A program made the position numbers and the translations under genes. 64,000 nucleotides of DNA from Endobacterium cereale (GTDB lineage Bacteria; Pseudomonadota; Alphaproteobacteria; Rhizobiales; Rhizobiaceae). The stretch is from contig NZ_WIXI01000047.1 of assembly GCF_009617585.1 (NCBI RefSeq), forward strand, positions 1-64,000, written 5' to 3'. Position 1 is the stretch's first letter; every line of letters begins with the position of its first letter. The notes under the pieces are model-generated. The model searched no databases. It was not told the DNA's origin and worked only from the letters and a program-made list of their open reading frames with translations. Below are positions 44,042 to 53,621 of this stretch, one piece after another.

Positions 44042-45424
44042 TTATCCTCTCGGTCGTGGGGGCGGCGCCATGCCGGCCCGAAGGGCATTGGCAAGGTCCG
44101 CATAAGCATCTGCGCTGGGTTGGTCGGACGGCGTCTGTTTCAGCACGTCGTAGATGATGGGAACCTGCTTGATCGCCATGTCGAGATCGGCATCACTGCC
44201 GGCGCGGTAGCCGCCGATCAGGCGCAGGTCGCGGGTTTCCTCGAACCGGTGGATCAACGCCTTCAGCCGCGAAACCAGCTTTTCCTGATCTCCGGTCCAG
44301 GCCTTGCGGGCAAGACGCGAAATAGAAGACAGCGGATTGATCGGCGGGTAACGCCCCTCTTCCGCAAGGCTACGTTCGAGCACGATATGGCCGTCGAGAA
44401 TACCGCGTGCGGAGTCGGCGATCGGGTCGTTGTGGTTGTCGCCATCAACAAGGATGGAGATGATCGCGGTGATGGTGCCGGTGCCTTCCGGCCCCGGGCC
44501 AGAGCGCTCCAGCAGACGCGGCAGTTCGGTGAAGACCGAGGCCGGATAACCACGAGCGACCGGCGGCTCACCGGCAGCAACGGCCACCTCGCGGATGGCA
44601 TGGGCAAAACGGGTGACGCTGTCGGCGATGAACAGGACGTTTTCACCCTTGTCGCGAAAATGTTCGGCGATGGTGATGGCGACGAGCGGCGCCATCTTGC
44701 GCAGCATCGGGCTTTCATCGGAGGTGGCGACGACAGCGATCGATTTCGCCATGTTGTCGCCGAGCGTATCCTCGATGAATTCGCGCACTTCACGGCCACG
44801 TTCACCGACCAGCGCGATCACCACCTTGTCGAAGGCATCGGCGCGGGCGAGCATGGATAGAAGCGTGGATTTACCAACACCGGAACCGGCAAAGATGCCG
44901 AGACGCTGCCCGAGGCAGAGCGGTGAAAAGATATCGATGGCACGCACACCGGTCATGAAACCGGTATCGACGCGCTTGCGCGTCATCGATGGCGGCGCGG
45001 TGTTGGAGATCGAGCGCCGATCAAACCCCGAAGACAGAGGGCCGCGATTATCGATAGGCTCTCCGAGCGAATTGATGGTGCGGCCGCACCAGCTGTCGTC
45101 GGGCGCGATGCGGAAAGCGCCCTTCTGAATTACGACATCGCCGATACCGATCGGTTCGCCCGGTTCGATCGGGCAGACATAGATCTCGTCCGGCTCGACG
45201 CGCACGACTTCGCCAAGATGAATGCCGGTCGCGCTGCGATGGCCGACAAATTCGCCCAGCCGCACATGCCTGGAAAGACCGCTGACCGTATAGTGTCCGG
45301 CCGCGATAGTACGCACGCGGCCACCATGGGCAACGGATTGTTCCGGCGCCGCGTGACGCTTGGCAAGGCCCGCGAGATGCGCCAGATGGCCGGAAGCCAG
45401 CGTTTCGGCAATGATCGTTTCCAT
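44042..45424 (-). CDS. fliI: Flagellar export ATPase FliI
   Basis: This 460-residue cytoplasmic ATPase resembles the F1 beta subunit. Walker A is GSGVGKSTLL (about residue 180), Walker B lies in VLFIADSVTRFAHA, and GERGREVREFIEDTLGDNM is also typical. It energises substrate unfolding for export with FliH and FliJ. It is located between flgF and the small membrane-protein gene, not beside the fliH-like gene. Confidence 0.96.
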   Translation of the reverse strand: METIIAETLASGHLAHLAGLAKRHAAPEQSVAHGGRVRTIAAGHYTVSGLSRHVRLGEFVGHRSATGIHLGEVVRVEPDEIYVCPIEPGEPIGIGDVVIQKGAFRIAPDDSWCGRTINSLGEPIDNRGPLSSGFDRRSISNTAPPSMTRKRVDTGFMTGVRAIDIFSPLCLGQRLGIFAGSGVGKSTLLSMLARADAFDKVVIALVGERGREVREFIEDTLGDNMAKSIAVVATSDESPMLRKMAPLVAITIAEHFRDKGENVLFIADSVTRFAHAIREVAVAAGEPPVARGYPASVFTELPRLLERSGPGPEGTGTITAIISILVDGDNHNDPIADSARGILDGHIVLERSLAEEGRYPPINPLSSISRLARKAWTGDQEKLVSRLKALIHRFEETRDLRLIGGYRAGSDADLDMAIKQVPIIYDVLKQTPSDQPSADAYADLANALRAGMAPPPRPRG

Positions 45425-45438
45425 CCGTCAGATGTTCC

Positions 45439-46173
45439 TTAGCGCGAGCCGCCCAAAGTCTTGATTGCTTCCTTCAGGGACGTTTCACTGTCATTCATCA
45501 GCGAGGCGATGCCTTCGAAGGCACGGTTGACCTGAATGAGTTCGGTCATCTGGCCGATGCCGTTGACGTTGGATTCCTCGACATAACCCTGCACGACGGA
45601 GGTGCTGATCGTATCGACAACCGGCTGCGGATTCTCGGCCGGGATCACGCCGGAGTTTTCGTAACGCAGGTAACCCTTGGAGATATCGGCGGTGAAGACA
45701 CCGAGCTGGCCGACGCGAACGCCATCCTGCAGGATGCCGCCATCAGCGCCGACTTCCGGCGGGCCACCTGCACGGTTGAGCTGGATCGCCGCGCCGCCGG
45801 CATCCAGGACGGGGAAGCCTCGAACGGATACGAGTTCGCCGGTTTCCTTCATTGTAAAGCGGCCGTCACGTGTCAGAACCTGGCCGGCCGGCGTATCGAG
45901 CGCGAACCAGCCGTCACCCTTGATGGCGAAATCCAGCGGGTTGCCGCTTGATTCCAGCGCGCCGCTGCGCGTGGAAAGATAGTCGTTACCCTGTGTGACG
46001 AAGGCGACCTTGGCGTTGATATCGTTACGGGTCTTGCTCATGACCTCGTCGAACTTCACTTCCGTGGCGCGAAAGCCGACAGTGTTCATGTTCGCCATGT
46101 TGTCGGCAATCGTGTTGAGACGGCGCTCGAGCGCGATCTGTGAAGAAATGCCGACATACAGTCCGGATTGCAT
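45439..46173 (-). CDS. flgF: Proximal rod protein FlgF
   Basis: This 244-residue axial protein starts MQSGLYVGISSQIALERRLN with NTIADNMANMNTVGFRATEV. It is a rod subunit. It begins the long minus-strand operon to fliP, divergent from motA across a 250-bp control region. Confidence 0.94.
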   Translation of the reverse strand: MQSGLYVGISSQIALERRLNTIADNMANMNTVGFRATEVKFDEVMSKTRNDINAKVAFVTQGNDYLSTRSGALESSGNPLDFAIKGDGWFALDTPAGQVLTRDGRFTMKETGELVSVRGFPVLDAGGAAIQLNRAGGPPEVGADGGILQDGVRVGQLGVFTADISKGYLRYENSGVIPAENPQPVVDTISTSVVQGYVEESNVNGIGQMTELIQVNRAFEGIASLMNDSETSLKEAIKTLGGSR

Positions 46174-46423
46174 ATCATCTGCCTCCGTGTTTCAGGGATA
46201 AGTGCGAGAGCATGTCCGAACCGACGGCCTTTAAAAGGATGACGCGTCCGCATGGCATGCTCGCTTCGGGCGGGATTCCGACCGGTATTCGCGGAAACTA
46301 GGCGGATAGACTTGCGCGAAACTGTCTCAAGTCGGCCGGGCGAAAAGCCAGCTACAGCCAGCCTCACGCAAGCCAGAACCCGTATCCAATCGACACGAGA
46401 AAAAGATCGGGCATAGACACACG
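46174..46423. promoter_or_regulatory. Divergent control region flgF/motA
   Basis: This 250-bp gap must hold the promoters of two large operons (flgF-to-fliP leftward and motA-fliM-fliN-fliG rightward). A GCATG-G-CATGC palindrome lies at 46250-46260. I cannot pick out convincing -35/-10 boxes. No gene is visible. Confidence 0.6.
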
Positions 46424-47299
46424 ATGACTATTATTATCGGATTTGTGATCACCGTCGGCTGCATTATCGGCGGCTTCATGGCGATGGGCGGGCACGTGGA
46501 CGCGCTTTTCCAGCCTTTCGAGCTGGTCATCATCGGCGGCGCCGGCGTGGGTGCCTTTATCATGGGCAACCCGCTGAAAGTCGTGAAAGATTCGGGGAAA
46601 GCCCTTGCCGAGGCCTTCAAGTACTCGGTGCCGAAGGAACGTCATTACCTCGACGTGCTGGGTGTTCTTTATTCGCTGATGCGCGACCTGCGCACCAAGT
46701 CGCGTAACGAGATCGAAGCCCATATCGACAATCCCGACGAATCCCCGATCTTCCAGTCGGCTCCAACAGTTCTGAAGAACAAGGAACTGACGTCCTTCAT
46801 CTGTGACTATGTCCGTCTCATCATCATCGGCAACGCCCGCAGCCACGAAATCGAGGCGCTGATGGACGAAGAAATCGAAACGATGATGCACGACAAGATG
46901 AAGCCGTATCACTCGATCGTTGCGATCGGTGACAGCTTTCCCGCAATCGGTATCATCGCCGCCGTTCTCGGCGTCATCAAGGCCATGGCCAAGATCAACG
47001 AATCGCCGGAAGTGCTCGGCGGCCTGATCGGCGCGGCGCTCGTCGGCACCATGCTCGGCATCTTCCTGTCCTACTGCCTCGTCAACCCGCTGACGTCACA
47101 GATCAAGATTGTTCGCGGCAAGCAGCACCGCCTTTACATCATCGTCAAGCAGACCCTGCTTGCCTACATGAACGGCTCCGTTCCGCAGGTTGCGCTCGAA
47201 TACGGTCGCAAGACCATCTCCAACTACGAACGCCCGTCTATCGACAGTGTCGAGCAGGAGATGATGAACCCGGGCGGCGGCGCAGAGAGGGCGGCCTAA
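46424..47299 (+). CDS. motA: Motor stator protein MotA
   Basis: This 291-residue inner-membrane protein has four helices and the MotA/ExbB core ([39 protein letters not shown]). The large cytoplasmic loop between helices 2 and 3 contains charged residues that contact FliG. It is the first gene of motA-fliM-fliN-fliG, separate from motB. Confidence 0.96.
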   Translation: MTIIIGFVITVGCIIGGFMAMGGHVDALFQPFELVIIGGAGVGAFIMGNPLKVVKDSGKALAEAFKYSVPKERHYLDVLGVLYSLMRDLRTKSRNEIEAHIDNPDESPIFQSAPTVLKNKELTSFICDYVRLIIIGNARSHEIEALMDEEIETMMHDKMKPYHSIVAIGDSFPAIGIIAAVLGVIKAMAKINESPEVLGGLIGAALVGTMLGIFLSYCLVNPLTSQIKIVRGKQHRLYIIVKQTLLAYMNGSVPQVALEYGRKTISNYERPSIDSVEQEMMNPGGGAERAA

Positions 47300-47302
47300 A
47301 CC

Positions 47303-48256
47303 ATGACCGATGCCAACGCTTCCGAACTCCAGCCACCGGCAATGGAACATTCGCTTCTGGCCAAGCTGACCGGCGGACTGGGCGACCGTCAGACCGTCGA
47401 AAAGATCGGTGCCGACTTCGGCCAGCTGTATTCCGGTTTCCTGCCGGATGTCTTTCACAGCGAAACCGGGATTGCCATCCAGGTCGGTTATGTCGCCTGC
47501 GAAAGCGGTTTGATGACAGAGCTGACTGCCGATCTCGGCGACACGTTCTGCTTCGTCAACGGAGCCTTGCGCAACTGGAGCCCGAATTTCGTGCTCGCCT
47601 GTGGCAACGGCTTCGTTATTGGCCTGATGGAACTGATGCTGGGTGCGGAGCTCGAAACAATCGAGCAGCCCGCTGAACGGCAACTGTCGGAGATCGAACT
47701 CGATCTGGCCGCCATGGTGTTCGAGCGTATCGGCAATGTGCTCCGTTCCGGTGTCAACGCGGCCGGTGGCTTCGAAGCAACGCTGGAAATCCCGCACAAT
47801 GCCGATGACCGTGCGAAACACGAGGATGACAGTCGCCCCGAATATGGCGCGCTGATTCGCATGTCGATCGATTTCGGAACCATCAAATCGGAATTCGCGC
47901 TCGTTATTCCGCAGCGCGCGCTTTTGAAGACCCGCGTGGAATTGCCGAAACCCACCGGCCAGATTGCCAAGAGCAAGCAGGAATGGGCCGACCGCATTAA
48001 CGATCAGGTTCGCCGGTCGCAAGTGACGCTCGAAGCACGTATTCGCCTCGAAAAGCTGACGCTGTCGACGATCTCACGGCTTGCAGCCGGTGATGTCATC
48101 GGCTTCGAGGATGCGCGCGATGTCTCGGTGCAGGTCAGTGCCAACGGCAAGGACATGTACATGTGCGAATTCGGACGCTCCGGCGAGCGTTATACGGTTC
48201 GCGTAAAGGATAATATCAGCAGCGACGACGAGATCCTCAAACATCTGGCAGGATGA
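47303..48256 (+). CDS. fliM: Flagellar switch protein FliM
   Basis: This 317-residue C-ring protein has a CheC-like middle domain (LSEIELDLAAMVFERIGNVL) and a C-terminal SpoA domain (LTLSTISRLAAGDVIGFEDA). The N-terminus (MTDANASELQPPAMEHSLLA) lacks the LSQxEIDALL helix that binds CheY-P in enterobacteria. It starts 3 bp after motA. Confidence 0.93.
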   Translation: MTDANASELQPPAMEHSLLAKLTGGLGDRQTVEKIGADFGQLYSGFLPDVFHSETGIAIQVGYVACESGLMTELTADLGDTFCFVNGALRNWSPNFVLACGNGFVIGLMELMLGAELETIEQPAERQLSEIELDLAAMVFERIGNVLRSGVNAAGGFEATLEIPHNADDRAKHEDDSRPEYGALIRMSIDFGTIKSEFALVIPQRALLKTRVELPKPTGQIAKSKQEWADRINDQVRRSQVTLEARIRLEKLTLSTISRLAAGDVIGFEDARDVSVQVSANGKDMYMCEFGRSGERYTVRVKDNISSDDEILKHLAG

Positions 48257-48323
48257 ACCGGGATCGTTGACACACCACGAAATCGTGCCCTTGGGCAGGC
48301 TGACGCAAGTTTCATAAGGAATA

Positions 48324-48956
48324 ATGTTTTCCATGGCTAAGAAACCGACCCCACTTACAGAGAACGACGATCTGTCCCCGATCGGCAATGAAGCCGATCT
48401 CGACCAGGCGATCGACGATCTGCGCGGTGTATTGAAGGCCGACGCCACCGGCGAAGCACCGGCTTTCGATGCCGAATTCGGTGGTGGTTCCAGCGACTTC
48501 GATCTCGACGCCTCTTTTGGCGGCGGTCTTGACGACACTCCGGCTTTCGGTGCGGCTGAGACAGGCGCCTCGGATTTCGGTGGCTCCGACTTCGGCGGTT
48601 CGGATTTCGGCGGCGGCGCAAGCTTCGGCGGCTCCGACTTCGGAAGTTCGGATTTCGGTGGTTCTTCGGCAGCGGCTTCGTCTGCTCCCGGCAGCGCCCT
48701 GAACGCCAATCTCGATCTGATCATGGATATCCCGATCAATCTCGAGATCGTGCTCGGCACCAGCCGCATGCAGGTATCAGGCCTGATGAACCTGGAAGAA
48801 GGCGCGACCATCGCGCTCGACAAGAAGATCGGCGAGCCGGTGGAAATCACCGTCAATGGCCGACGCATTGCCAAGGGCGAGATTACCGTCCTGGAACACG
48901 ACGATACGCGCTTCGGCGTGAAACTGACGGAAGTTTTGAGCACCAAAACAACCTGA
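48324..48956 (+). CDS. fliN: Flagellar switch protein FliN with repeat-rich N-terminus
   Basis: This is a 210-residue protein. The C-terminal 80 residues are a SpoA domain ([40 protein letters not shown]). The first 120 residues are an acidic extension with a run of DFGGS-type repeats at about 82-115. ATG 48324 follows AAGGA closely; ATG 48333 (MAKKPTPL) is an equally possible start. Confidence 0.93.
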   Translation: MFSMAKKPTPLTENDDLSPIGNEADLDQAIDDLRGVLKADATGEAPAFDAEFGGGSSDFDLDASFGGGLDDTPAFGAAETGASDFGGSDFGGSDFGGGASFGGSDFGSSDFGGSSAAASSAPGSALNANLDLIMDIPINLEIVLGTSRMQVSGLMNLEEGATIALDKKIGEPVEITVNGRRIAKGEITVLEHDDTRFGVKLTEVLSTKTT

Positions 48957-48985
48957 TCCCGATGTAGGGACAGTGAGGTAAGACC

Positions 48986-50050
48986 ATGATGGACTTCGAG
49001 GATTTCGGTGGCGGCGCTGTCGTCGGCTCACCCCTATCCCAGGCTGAAAAAGCGGCTGCGGTTCTGCTTGCCATGGGCAAGGGCGTCGCAGGCAAGCTTT
49101 TGAAATATTTTACTCAGGCCGAGCTGCAGACGATCATTGCATCGGCTCAGAACCTGCGTGAAATTCCGCCGGACGAGCTGCTGACACTCGTCAACGAGTT
49201 CGAGGACCTGTTCACCGAAGGTGCAGGCCTGATGGACAATGCCAAGGCGATCGAAAGCATTCTCGAAGAAGGTCTTACCCCTGAAGAAGTCGATGGCCTG
49301 CTGGGCCGCCGCACGGCGTTCGAAGCCTATCAGACCTCGATCTGGGATCAGCTTCAAGACGCGGAACCTGCCTTCATCGGCAAGTTCCTGCAGCGCGAGC
49401 ATCCCCAGACGATCGCTTACATCCTCTCCATGATCCCGTCGGCCTTCGGCGCCAAGGTTCTGCTCGAACTGCCGGAAAGCCGCCGTGCCGACATCATGAA
49501 CCGTACGGTCAACATGAAGGACGTCAGCCCCAAGGCTGCCCAGATCATCGAAAACCGCGTGATCGATCTCGTCTCGAAGATCGAAGCCGAGCGCAACTCG
49601 AACGGCGCCAACAAGGTTGCCGAGCTGATGAATGAGCTCGACAAGCCGCAGGTCGACACGTTGCTGACTTCGCTCGAAACGATGAGCAAGGCTTCGGTCA
49701 ACAAGGTTCGCCCGAAGATCTTCCTCTTCGAAGACCTTCTGGCCATGCCGCAGCGCAGCCGCGTCCTGCTGCTCAACGATATCGCCGGCGACATCATCAC
49801 CATGGCGCTGCGTGGCGCCTCTATGGAGATCAAGGAAGCCGTGCTTTCGGCGATCAGCCCGCGCCAGCGCCGCATGATCGAATCGGATCTGCAGGCCACC
49901 AACGCCGTCATCAACCCGCGCGAAGTGGCAATCGCCCGCCGCGCCGTTGCCCAGGAAGCGATCCGCCTTTCCAACAGCGGCCAGATCCAGCTCAAGGATC
50001 CGGATGCGACCGGCGACAAGCCTGCCGAGAGTGCTGCGGAAGCGGCCTGA
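48986..50050 (+). CDS. fliG: Flagellar switch protein FliG
   Basis: This 354-residue C-ring protein couples the stator to the rotor. The middle domain contains the EHPQT motif (FLQREHPQTIAYILSMIP). The C-terminal charged helix (PRQRRMIESDLQATNAV) bears residues that interact with MotA. It ends the motA-fliM-fliN-fliG unit, followed by a terminator. Confidence 0.95.
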   Translation: MMDFEDFGGGAVVGSPLSQAEKAAAVLLAMGKGVAGKLLKYFTQAELQTIIASAQNLREIPPDELLTLVNEFEDLFTEGAGLMDNAKAIESILEEGLTPEEVDGLLGRRTAFEAYQTSIWDQLQDAEPAFIGKFLQREHPQTIAYILSMIPSAFGAKVLLELPESRRADIMNRTVNMKDVSPKAAQIIENRVIDLVSKIEAERNSNGANKVAELMNELDKPQVDTLLTSLETMSKASVNKVRPKIFLFEDLLAMPQRSRVLLLNDIAGDIITMALRGASMEIKEAVLSAISPRQRRMIESDLQATNAVINPREVAIARRAVAQEAIRLSNSGQIQLKDPDATGDKPAESAAEAA

Positions 50051-50075
50051 TCTTTCAGGCATTCACGAGATTACA

Positions 50076-50107
50076 AAGCCGGCGGCCACCCCGCCGGCTT
50101 TTTTGTT
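50076..50107 (+). terminator. Rho-independent terminator after fliG
   Basis: AAGCCGGCGG and CCGCCGGCTT form a perfect 10-bp stem (50076-50100) with a 5-nt loop, followed by TTTTT. It separates fliG from flhB, which is on the same strand. Confidence 0.9.
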
Positions 50108-50218
50108 GTGCATGTTTTGCGCCCTGGCGGTGATGATCCTGCCAAGCAACTGCGTTTGGCCGCCCAATGCGATAGACTGCACTGATAAACCCGGGCGATT
50201 CGCAGCAGGACTTCAGCG

Positions 50219-51307
50219 GTGTCTGACGAAGATAAAGACAGTAAAACAGAAGACCCCACAGCGAAAAAAATGTCCGACGCTGCCGAGAAGGGCAACGTGG
50301 CGATGTCGCGCGAGATCACGTTGTTCGCGTCATCCATGGCCTTTTATATCTATCTTGTATTTTTTCTTCCCGGCGCGATCGCTTCGCTTTCCGAGCGCCT
50401 GAAGGATATTTTCGAGCAACCGGACCAGTGGCCGCTTGAAAACGCGACAGATGTCGTCTCGATCGGCAGTCGTATAGGCTGGGACATGGCAGGCTTCCTG
50501 GCACCGGCAATGATCCTGATGGTCGTCTTCGGACTGGCCTCATCCTTCGCTCAGAACCTGCCTTCCTTCGTGGCGGAACGCATCCGGCCCCAGGCAAGCC
50601 GCGTCTCGCTCGCCAAGGGCCTTGGCAGAATATACAGCGTCGCAGGCCTGGTCGAATTCGGGAAATCCATTTTCAAGCTGCTGGTCGTGTCGGTGATCTT
50701 CTATTTTGTGCTGTATGGCGACTTCATGAGCTCGCTGGACATCATGTTTTCAGATCCGGCGAACATTCTGGTGAAACTGGAAAAGACCACCAGAAAGATG
50801 ATGGTGATCGTTCTTCTGGCAACGGCAACACTCGCCATCGTCGACTATTTCTGGACCAAGCACCAATGGTTCTCGAACCTGAAAATGTCGAAGCAGGAAA
50901 TCAAGGACGAGCACAAGCAATCGCAGGGCGATCCGATGGTCAAGGCGCGTCAGCGCTCGGTCATGCGCAGTCGTGCCCGCCAACGCATGATCCAGAATAT
51001 CCCTCGTGCGACACTGGTCATCACCAACCCGACACATTACGCGATTGCCCTGCGTTATGTGCGTGAAGAAAACGATGCGCCCGTCATCGTCGGCAAGGGA
51101 CAGGACCTCGTTGCCTTAAGAATCAGGCAGATAGCAGAGGAAAACAACATTCCCGTGTTTGAAGACCCGCCACTTGCACGCTCCATGTTTGCGCAAGTCT
51201 CGGCGGATAGTGTGATTCCACCAGCCTTCTACAAGGCTGTCGCGGAACTCATACACAGGGTCTACGCCGCTCGTACGCCCAAACAACGGACACGCCAACC
51301 GCAATGA
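50219..51307 (+). CDS. flhB: Flagellar export switch protein FlhB
   Basis: This 362-residue protein has four inner-membrane helices (about 35-210) and a cytoplasmic domain with the self-cleavage motif NPTH at about residue 270 ([15 protein letters not shown]). Cleavage switches export from hook to filament substrates together with FliK. The start is GTG (50219) with an AGGA site upstream and the conserved beginning [20 protein letters not shown]. It has its own promoter or depends on read-through. Confidence 0.95.
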   Translation: MSDEDKDSKTEDPTAKKMSDAAEKGNVAMSREITLFASSMAFYIYLVFFLPGAIASLSERLKDIFEQPDQWPLENATDVVSIGSRIGWDMAGFLAPAMILMVVFGLASSFAQNLPSFVAERIRPQASRVSLAKGLGRIYSVAGLVEFGKSIFKLLVVSVIFYFVLYGDFMSSLDIMFSDPANILVKLEKTTRKMMVIVLLATATLAIVDYFWTKHQWFSNLKMSKQEIKDEHKQSQGDPMVKARQRSVMRSRARQRMIQNIPRATLVITNPTHYAIALRYVREENDAPVIVGKGQDLVALRIRQIAEENNIPVFEDPPLARSMFAQVSADSVIPPAFYKAVAELIHRVYAARTPKQRTRQPQ

Positions 51308-51747
51308 AAAAATGTAACTTCTCCAGAGAACGTGAAGAAATTCTTGGCTATGCAATCGCACCAGTCGCCTCTGAGTTACGATTACTGGATGCCGGTGACC
51401 TGATCGCCCTTCTGCGGCTCGAAAGATACACCAGCATCGCGGACCTGGTGTCCTCTGCAGCCGAACTGTATTTTCATCCCGGCACCGTGAATTTCGGTTC
51501 CGGCGGCGATTACCGGCTGGAATGGAGCGGCGCTCCGGAAATCACGCTCGACCTGGAAATCAAGCCCAAGGGCGTTTCGGTCTATGCGCGCCTCACACTG
51601 ACCGATCAGCTGGCCGCGATCGAGATCGATCATATCGCCTTCCAGAACCCTTCGGACGATCCGGACGAGAATACCCGCTTCCTCGCCCGCAGTCTGTCCG
51701 AGGCAAAATTTTCGGTCAGCCATCAGGGCCACGCAGAAGCAGCCTGA
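51304..51747 (+). CDS. Conserved protein coupled to flhB, function unknown
   Basis: This 147-residue protein overlaps the flhB stop by 4 bp (ATGA), so it is translationally coupled. It has no membrane segment and seems alpha/beta ([20 protein letters not shown]), acidic towards the C-terminus. I do not recognise a domain. Its place suggests a role in flagellar assembly or export. A strong terminator follows. Confidence 0.6.
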   Translation: MKKCNFSREREEILGYAIAPVASELRLLDAGDLIALLRLERYTSIADLVSSAAELYFHPGTVNFGSGGDYRLEWSGAPEITLDLEIKPKGVSVYARLTLTDQLAAIEIDHIAFQNPSDDPDENTRFLARSLSEAKFSVSHQGHAEAA

Positions 51748-51765
51748 GAAACGCCAGACAAACAT

Positions 51766-51803
51766 AAAAAAGCCGCCCGCGATCTCTCCGGGCGGCTTTT
51801 TTT
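51766..51803. terminator. Bidirectional terminator between the flhB operon and visR
   Basis: AGCCGCCCG and CGGGCGGCT pair perfectly (51771-51797), with A-run before and T-run after, between converging genes. It can end transcripts from both sides. Confidence 0.92.
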
Positions 51804-51815
51804 AGGTTTTGAATG

Positions 51816-52562
51816 TCAGTGGATGTAACCGAGGCGGATGGCTTTAGCGATCGCCTGGATACGATTGACCGAATCGAGCTTGATGGTCGCCGAGCCCAGA
51901 TAGGCGTTGACCGTGTGCACGGACAGGCCGAGCTTGTCGGCGATTTCTTCACTGATCTGGCCATCGCCAGCCAGTTGCAGGCAGGCGATTTCGCGTTCGC
52001 TCAGTGTTTCTGACGGTAGCGCCCGTTTTTCCTCCAGCGCCAGAAGATCGACCATGATCTGGCAGCTGCGCACATGCTGGTCGACGATGAGATCGCTGAC
52101 GAGATCGAGCGTATTCGACAGAAAGGCAACATAACCATTGCCAACCGCGCCAAGCCGCACCGGAAAGGCAATGCCGCCAAACGGCATGGAAACCTGCTCC
52201 AGGCGCTTGATCATCGGCGCGAATTCGTTGGTATCCACCCGGTTGGCGAGATCCGTACCATTCCAGACAATCGGAAGCAGCGACAAATCGATATGTTCGA
52301 GCAGTATCTCGCCGCATGCCTCGATCAGCATATTGCCATTTTCGACACCCGACGCGCCCCAGTTTTCAAGTTCGCAGACAAGCTTGCGCTTGTTCGGCAT
52401 ACCGGCACCGGCCACCCTGAAGACCGCGAAATTTCGGGCATTCAGGATTTTCTGCATCGACACCAGCTTTGGAAACAAATCCGACCGGCTTGACGCCCGC
52501 GCTACGCGTACGAATTGAAATCCTGTTGCAACATCAGACGCTTGTTCGCGCGAATAACCCAT
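51816..52562 (-). CDS. visR: LuxR-type flagellar master regulator VisR
   Basis: This 248-residue protein has an autoinducer-binding-like N-terminal domain and a LuxR helix-turn-helix from about residue 185 (SEREIACLQLAGDGQISEEI; LGLSVHTVNAYLGSATIKLD). In Sinorhizobium VisN and VisR act together as the top activator of flagellar, motility and chemotaxis genes, mainly through rem. The genes are arranged visN-visR, 14 bp apart. Confidence 0.92.
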   Translation of the reverse strand: MGYSREQASDVATGFQFVRVARASSRSDLFPKLVSMQKILNARNFAVFRVAGAGMPNKRKLVCELENWGASGVENGNMLIEACGEILLEHIDLSLLPIVWNGTDLANRVDTNEFAPMIKRLEQVSMPFGGIAFPVRLGAVGNGYVAFLSNTLDLVSDLIVDQHVRSCQIMVDLLALEEKRALPSETLSEREIACLQLAGDGQISEEIADKLGLSVHTVNAYLGSATIKLDSVNRIQAIAKAIRLGYIH

Positions 52563-52576
52563 TTCAATTGCCGGCC

Positions 52577-53314
52577 TTATACAAGGTTGTTACGTACAGC
52601 ATAAGCAATGGCTTCCGAGCGCGTCTTGGTCGCCGTCTTGCGCATGACGCTGGTGATATAGTTGTTGATCGTATTGCGCGAGATTCCGAGGATCATGGCG
52701 ATCTCGTCGCTGGTCTTGCCCTCGGCGATCCAGAACAGGCATTCCAGCTCTCGTTCGGTGAGTTCGAAGTCACGCTCGATCTTGGCACCGGTGCCCGCAC
52801 CGAAACTCAGTGAATAGGCGGCCATCAACCCGACTTCACGCAGCCGTTCCTGGGACAGGATGATACCTTCCAGAAAAAGCAGCATCAGCGAAAAACGCGT
52901 GCGGCCCGCGCAGAATGTCAGGGAGCAATATTGCCGACTGATCTCCTGAGGCGTTGTCGCCTCTTCCGGCAAGAGCGCAAATTGCGGCGTCAGCATCGAC
53001 AGGCACTTTTCCAGCTCCGTCGACTTCGCATAACCGCGCGTCAACTCCGCGCCGAGACGGCGCACGAGATCGAACGGCCAGTTGGACGCAACGATGAAAT
53101 CGAGCCCCTGATCCTGGATAAGGTCATAGCGTGCCAAAAGAAAATGCGACGCACCGACATATTCGGATAAAATACGCATAGTCGCGGGCACGTTGTTTGC
53201 CTTGGACGTGATCGCCAGTTTGCGCACGATTTGATCGCGCACTGCCGTGCGCGGCGGTATCGGCTCAAGATAAGCCCGACCCTCAGATTTGCTTTCTGCC
53301 CCCAGAAGCTCCAT
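52577..53314 (-). CDS. visN: LuxR-type flagellar master regulator VisN
   Basis: This 245-residue protein has an N-terminal ligand-like domain (about 20-165) and a C-terminal LuxR DNA-binding domain (LTERELECLFWIAEGKTSDE; ILGISRNTINNYITSVMRKT). It is the partner of VisR. A perfect 8-bp dyad lies about 40-63 bp upstream of its ATG and could be an autoregulatory site. Confidence 0.92.
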   Translation of the reverse strand: MELLGAESKSEGRAYLEPIPPRTAVRDQIVRKLAITSKANNVPATMRILSEYVGASHFLLARYDLIQDQGLDFIVASNWPFDLVRRLGAELTRGYAKSTELEKCLSMLTPQFALLPEEATTPQEISRQYCSLTFCAGRTRFSLMLLFLEGIILSQERLREVGLMAAYSLSFGAGTGAKIERDFELTERELECLFWIAEGKTSDEIAMILGISRNTINNYITSVMRKTATKTRSEAIAYAVRNNLV

Positions 53315-53353
53315 TGCGAATTTCTCCCCTTACTAGGGATAAGCGTTCAGACA

Positions 53354-53377
53354 AAATCGTATGCATTTTTACGATTT
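53354..53377. promoter_or_regulatory. Perfect dyad upstream of visN
   Basis: AAATCGTA and TACGATTT are perfect inverted copies separated by 8 nt (24 bp in total), 40-63 bp before the visN ATG. Size and symmetry fit a dimeric regulator site. The 307-bp gap 53315-53621 otherwise holds the fliF terminator and no gene. Confidence 0.5.
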
Positions 53378-53562
53378 GGGCCGACCCGCGGTAAACATGA
53401 CCTCCACGAACACAACCATTCGCCGTAACGAATCAGTGCATTGTAGGAATCCGTAAAGGAATTGCTATCGTCGGTGGGCGTTTTATGTTGTGCGCTGCAC
53501 AGGTCTGTGACGCGTCGCTGTGGAGCGTGTCGGCATTTTCGTAAGCCAACCAATCAGAAGCC

Positions 53563-53595
53563 CGAAAAACAAAGGGGCCGGCTTACGCCGACCCC
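53563..53595 (-). terminator. Terminator after fliF
   Basis: GGGGTCGGC and GCCGGCCCC (minus-strand reading, 53574-53595, one mismatch) form a 9-bp stem with a 4-nt loop, followed by TTTGTTTTT. It closes the che-fliF transcript. Confidence 0.8.
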
Positions 53596-53621
53596 TGTCA
53601 TCACGAAGCCGTGAATCCTTC

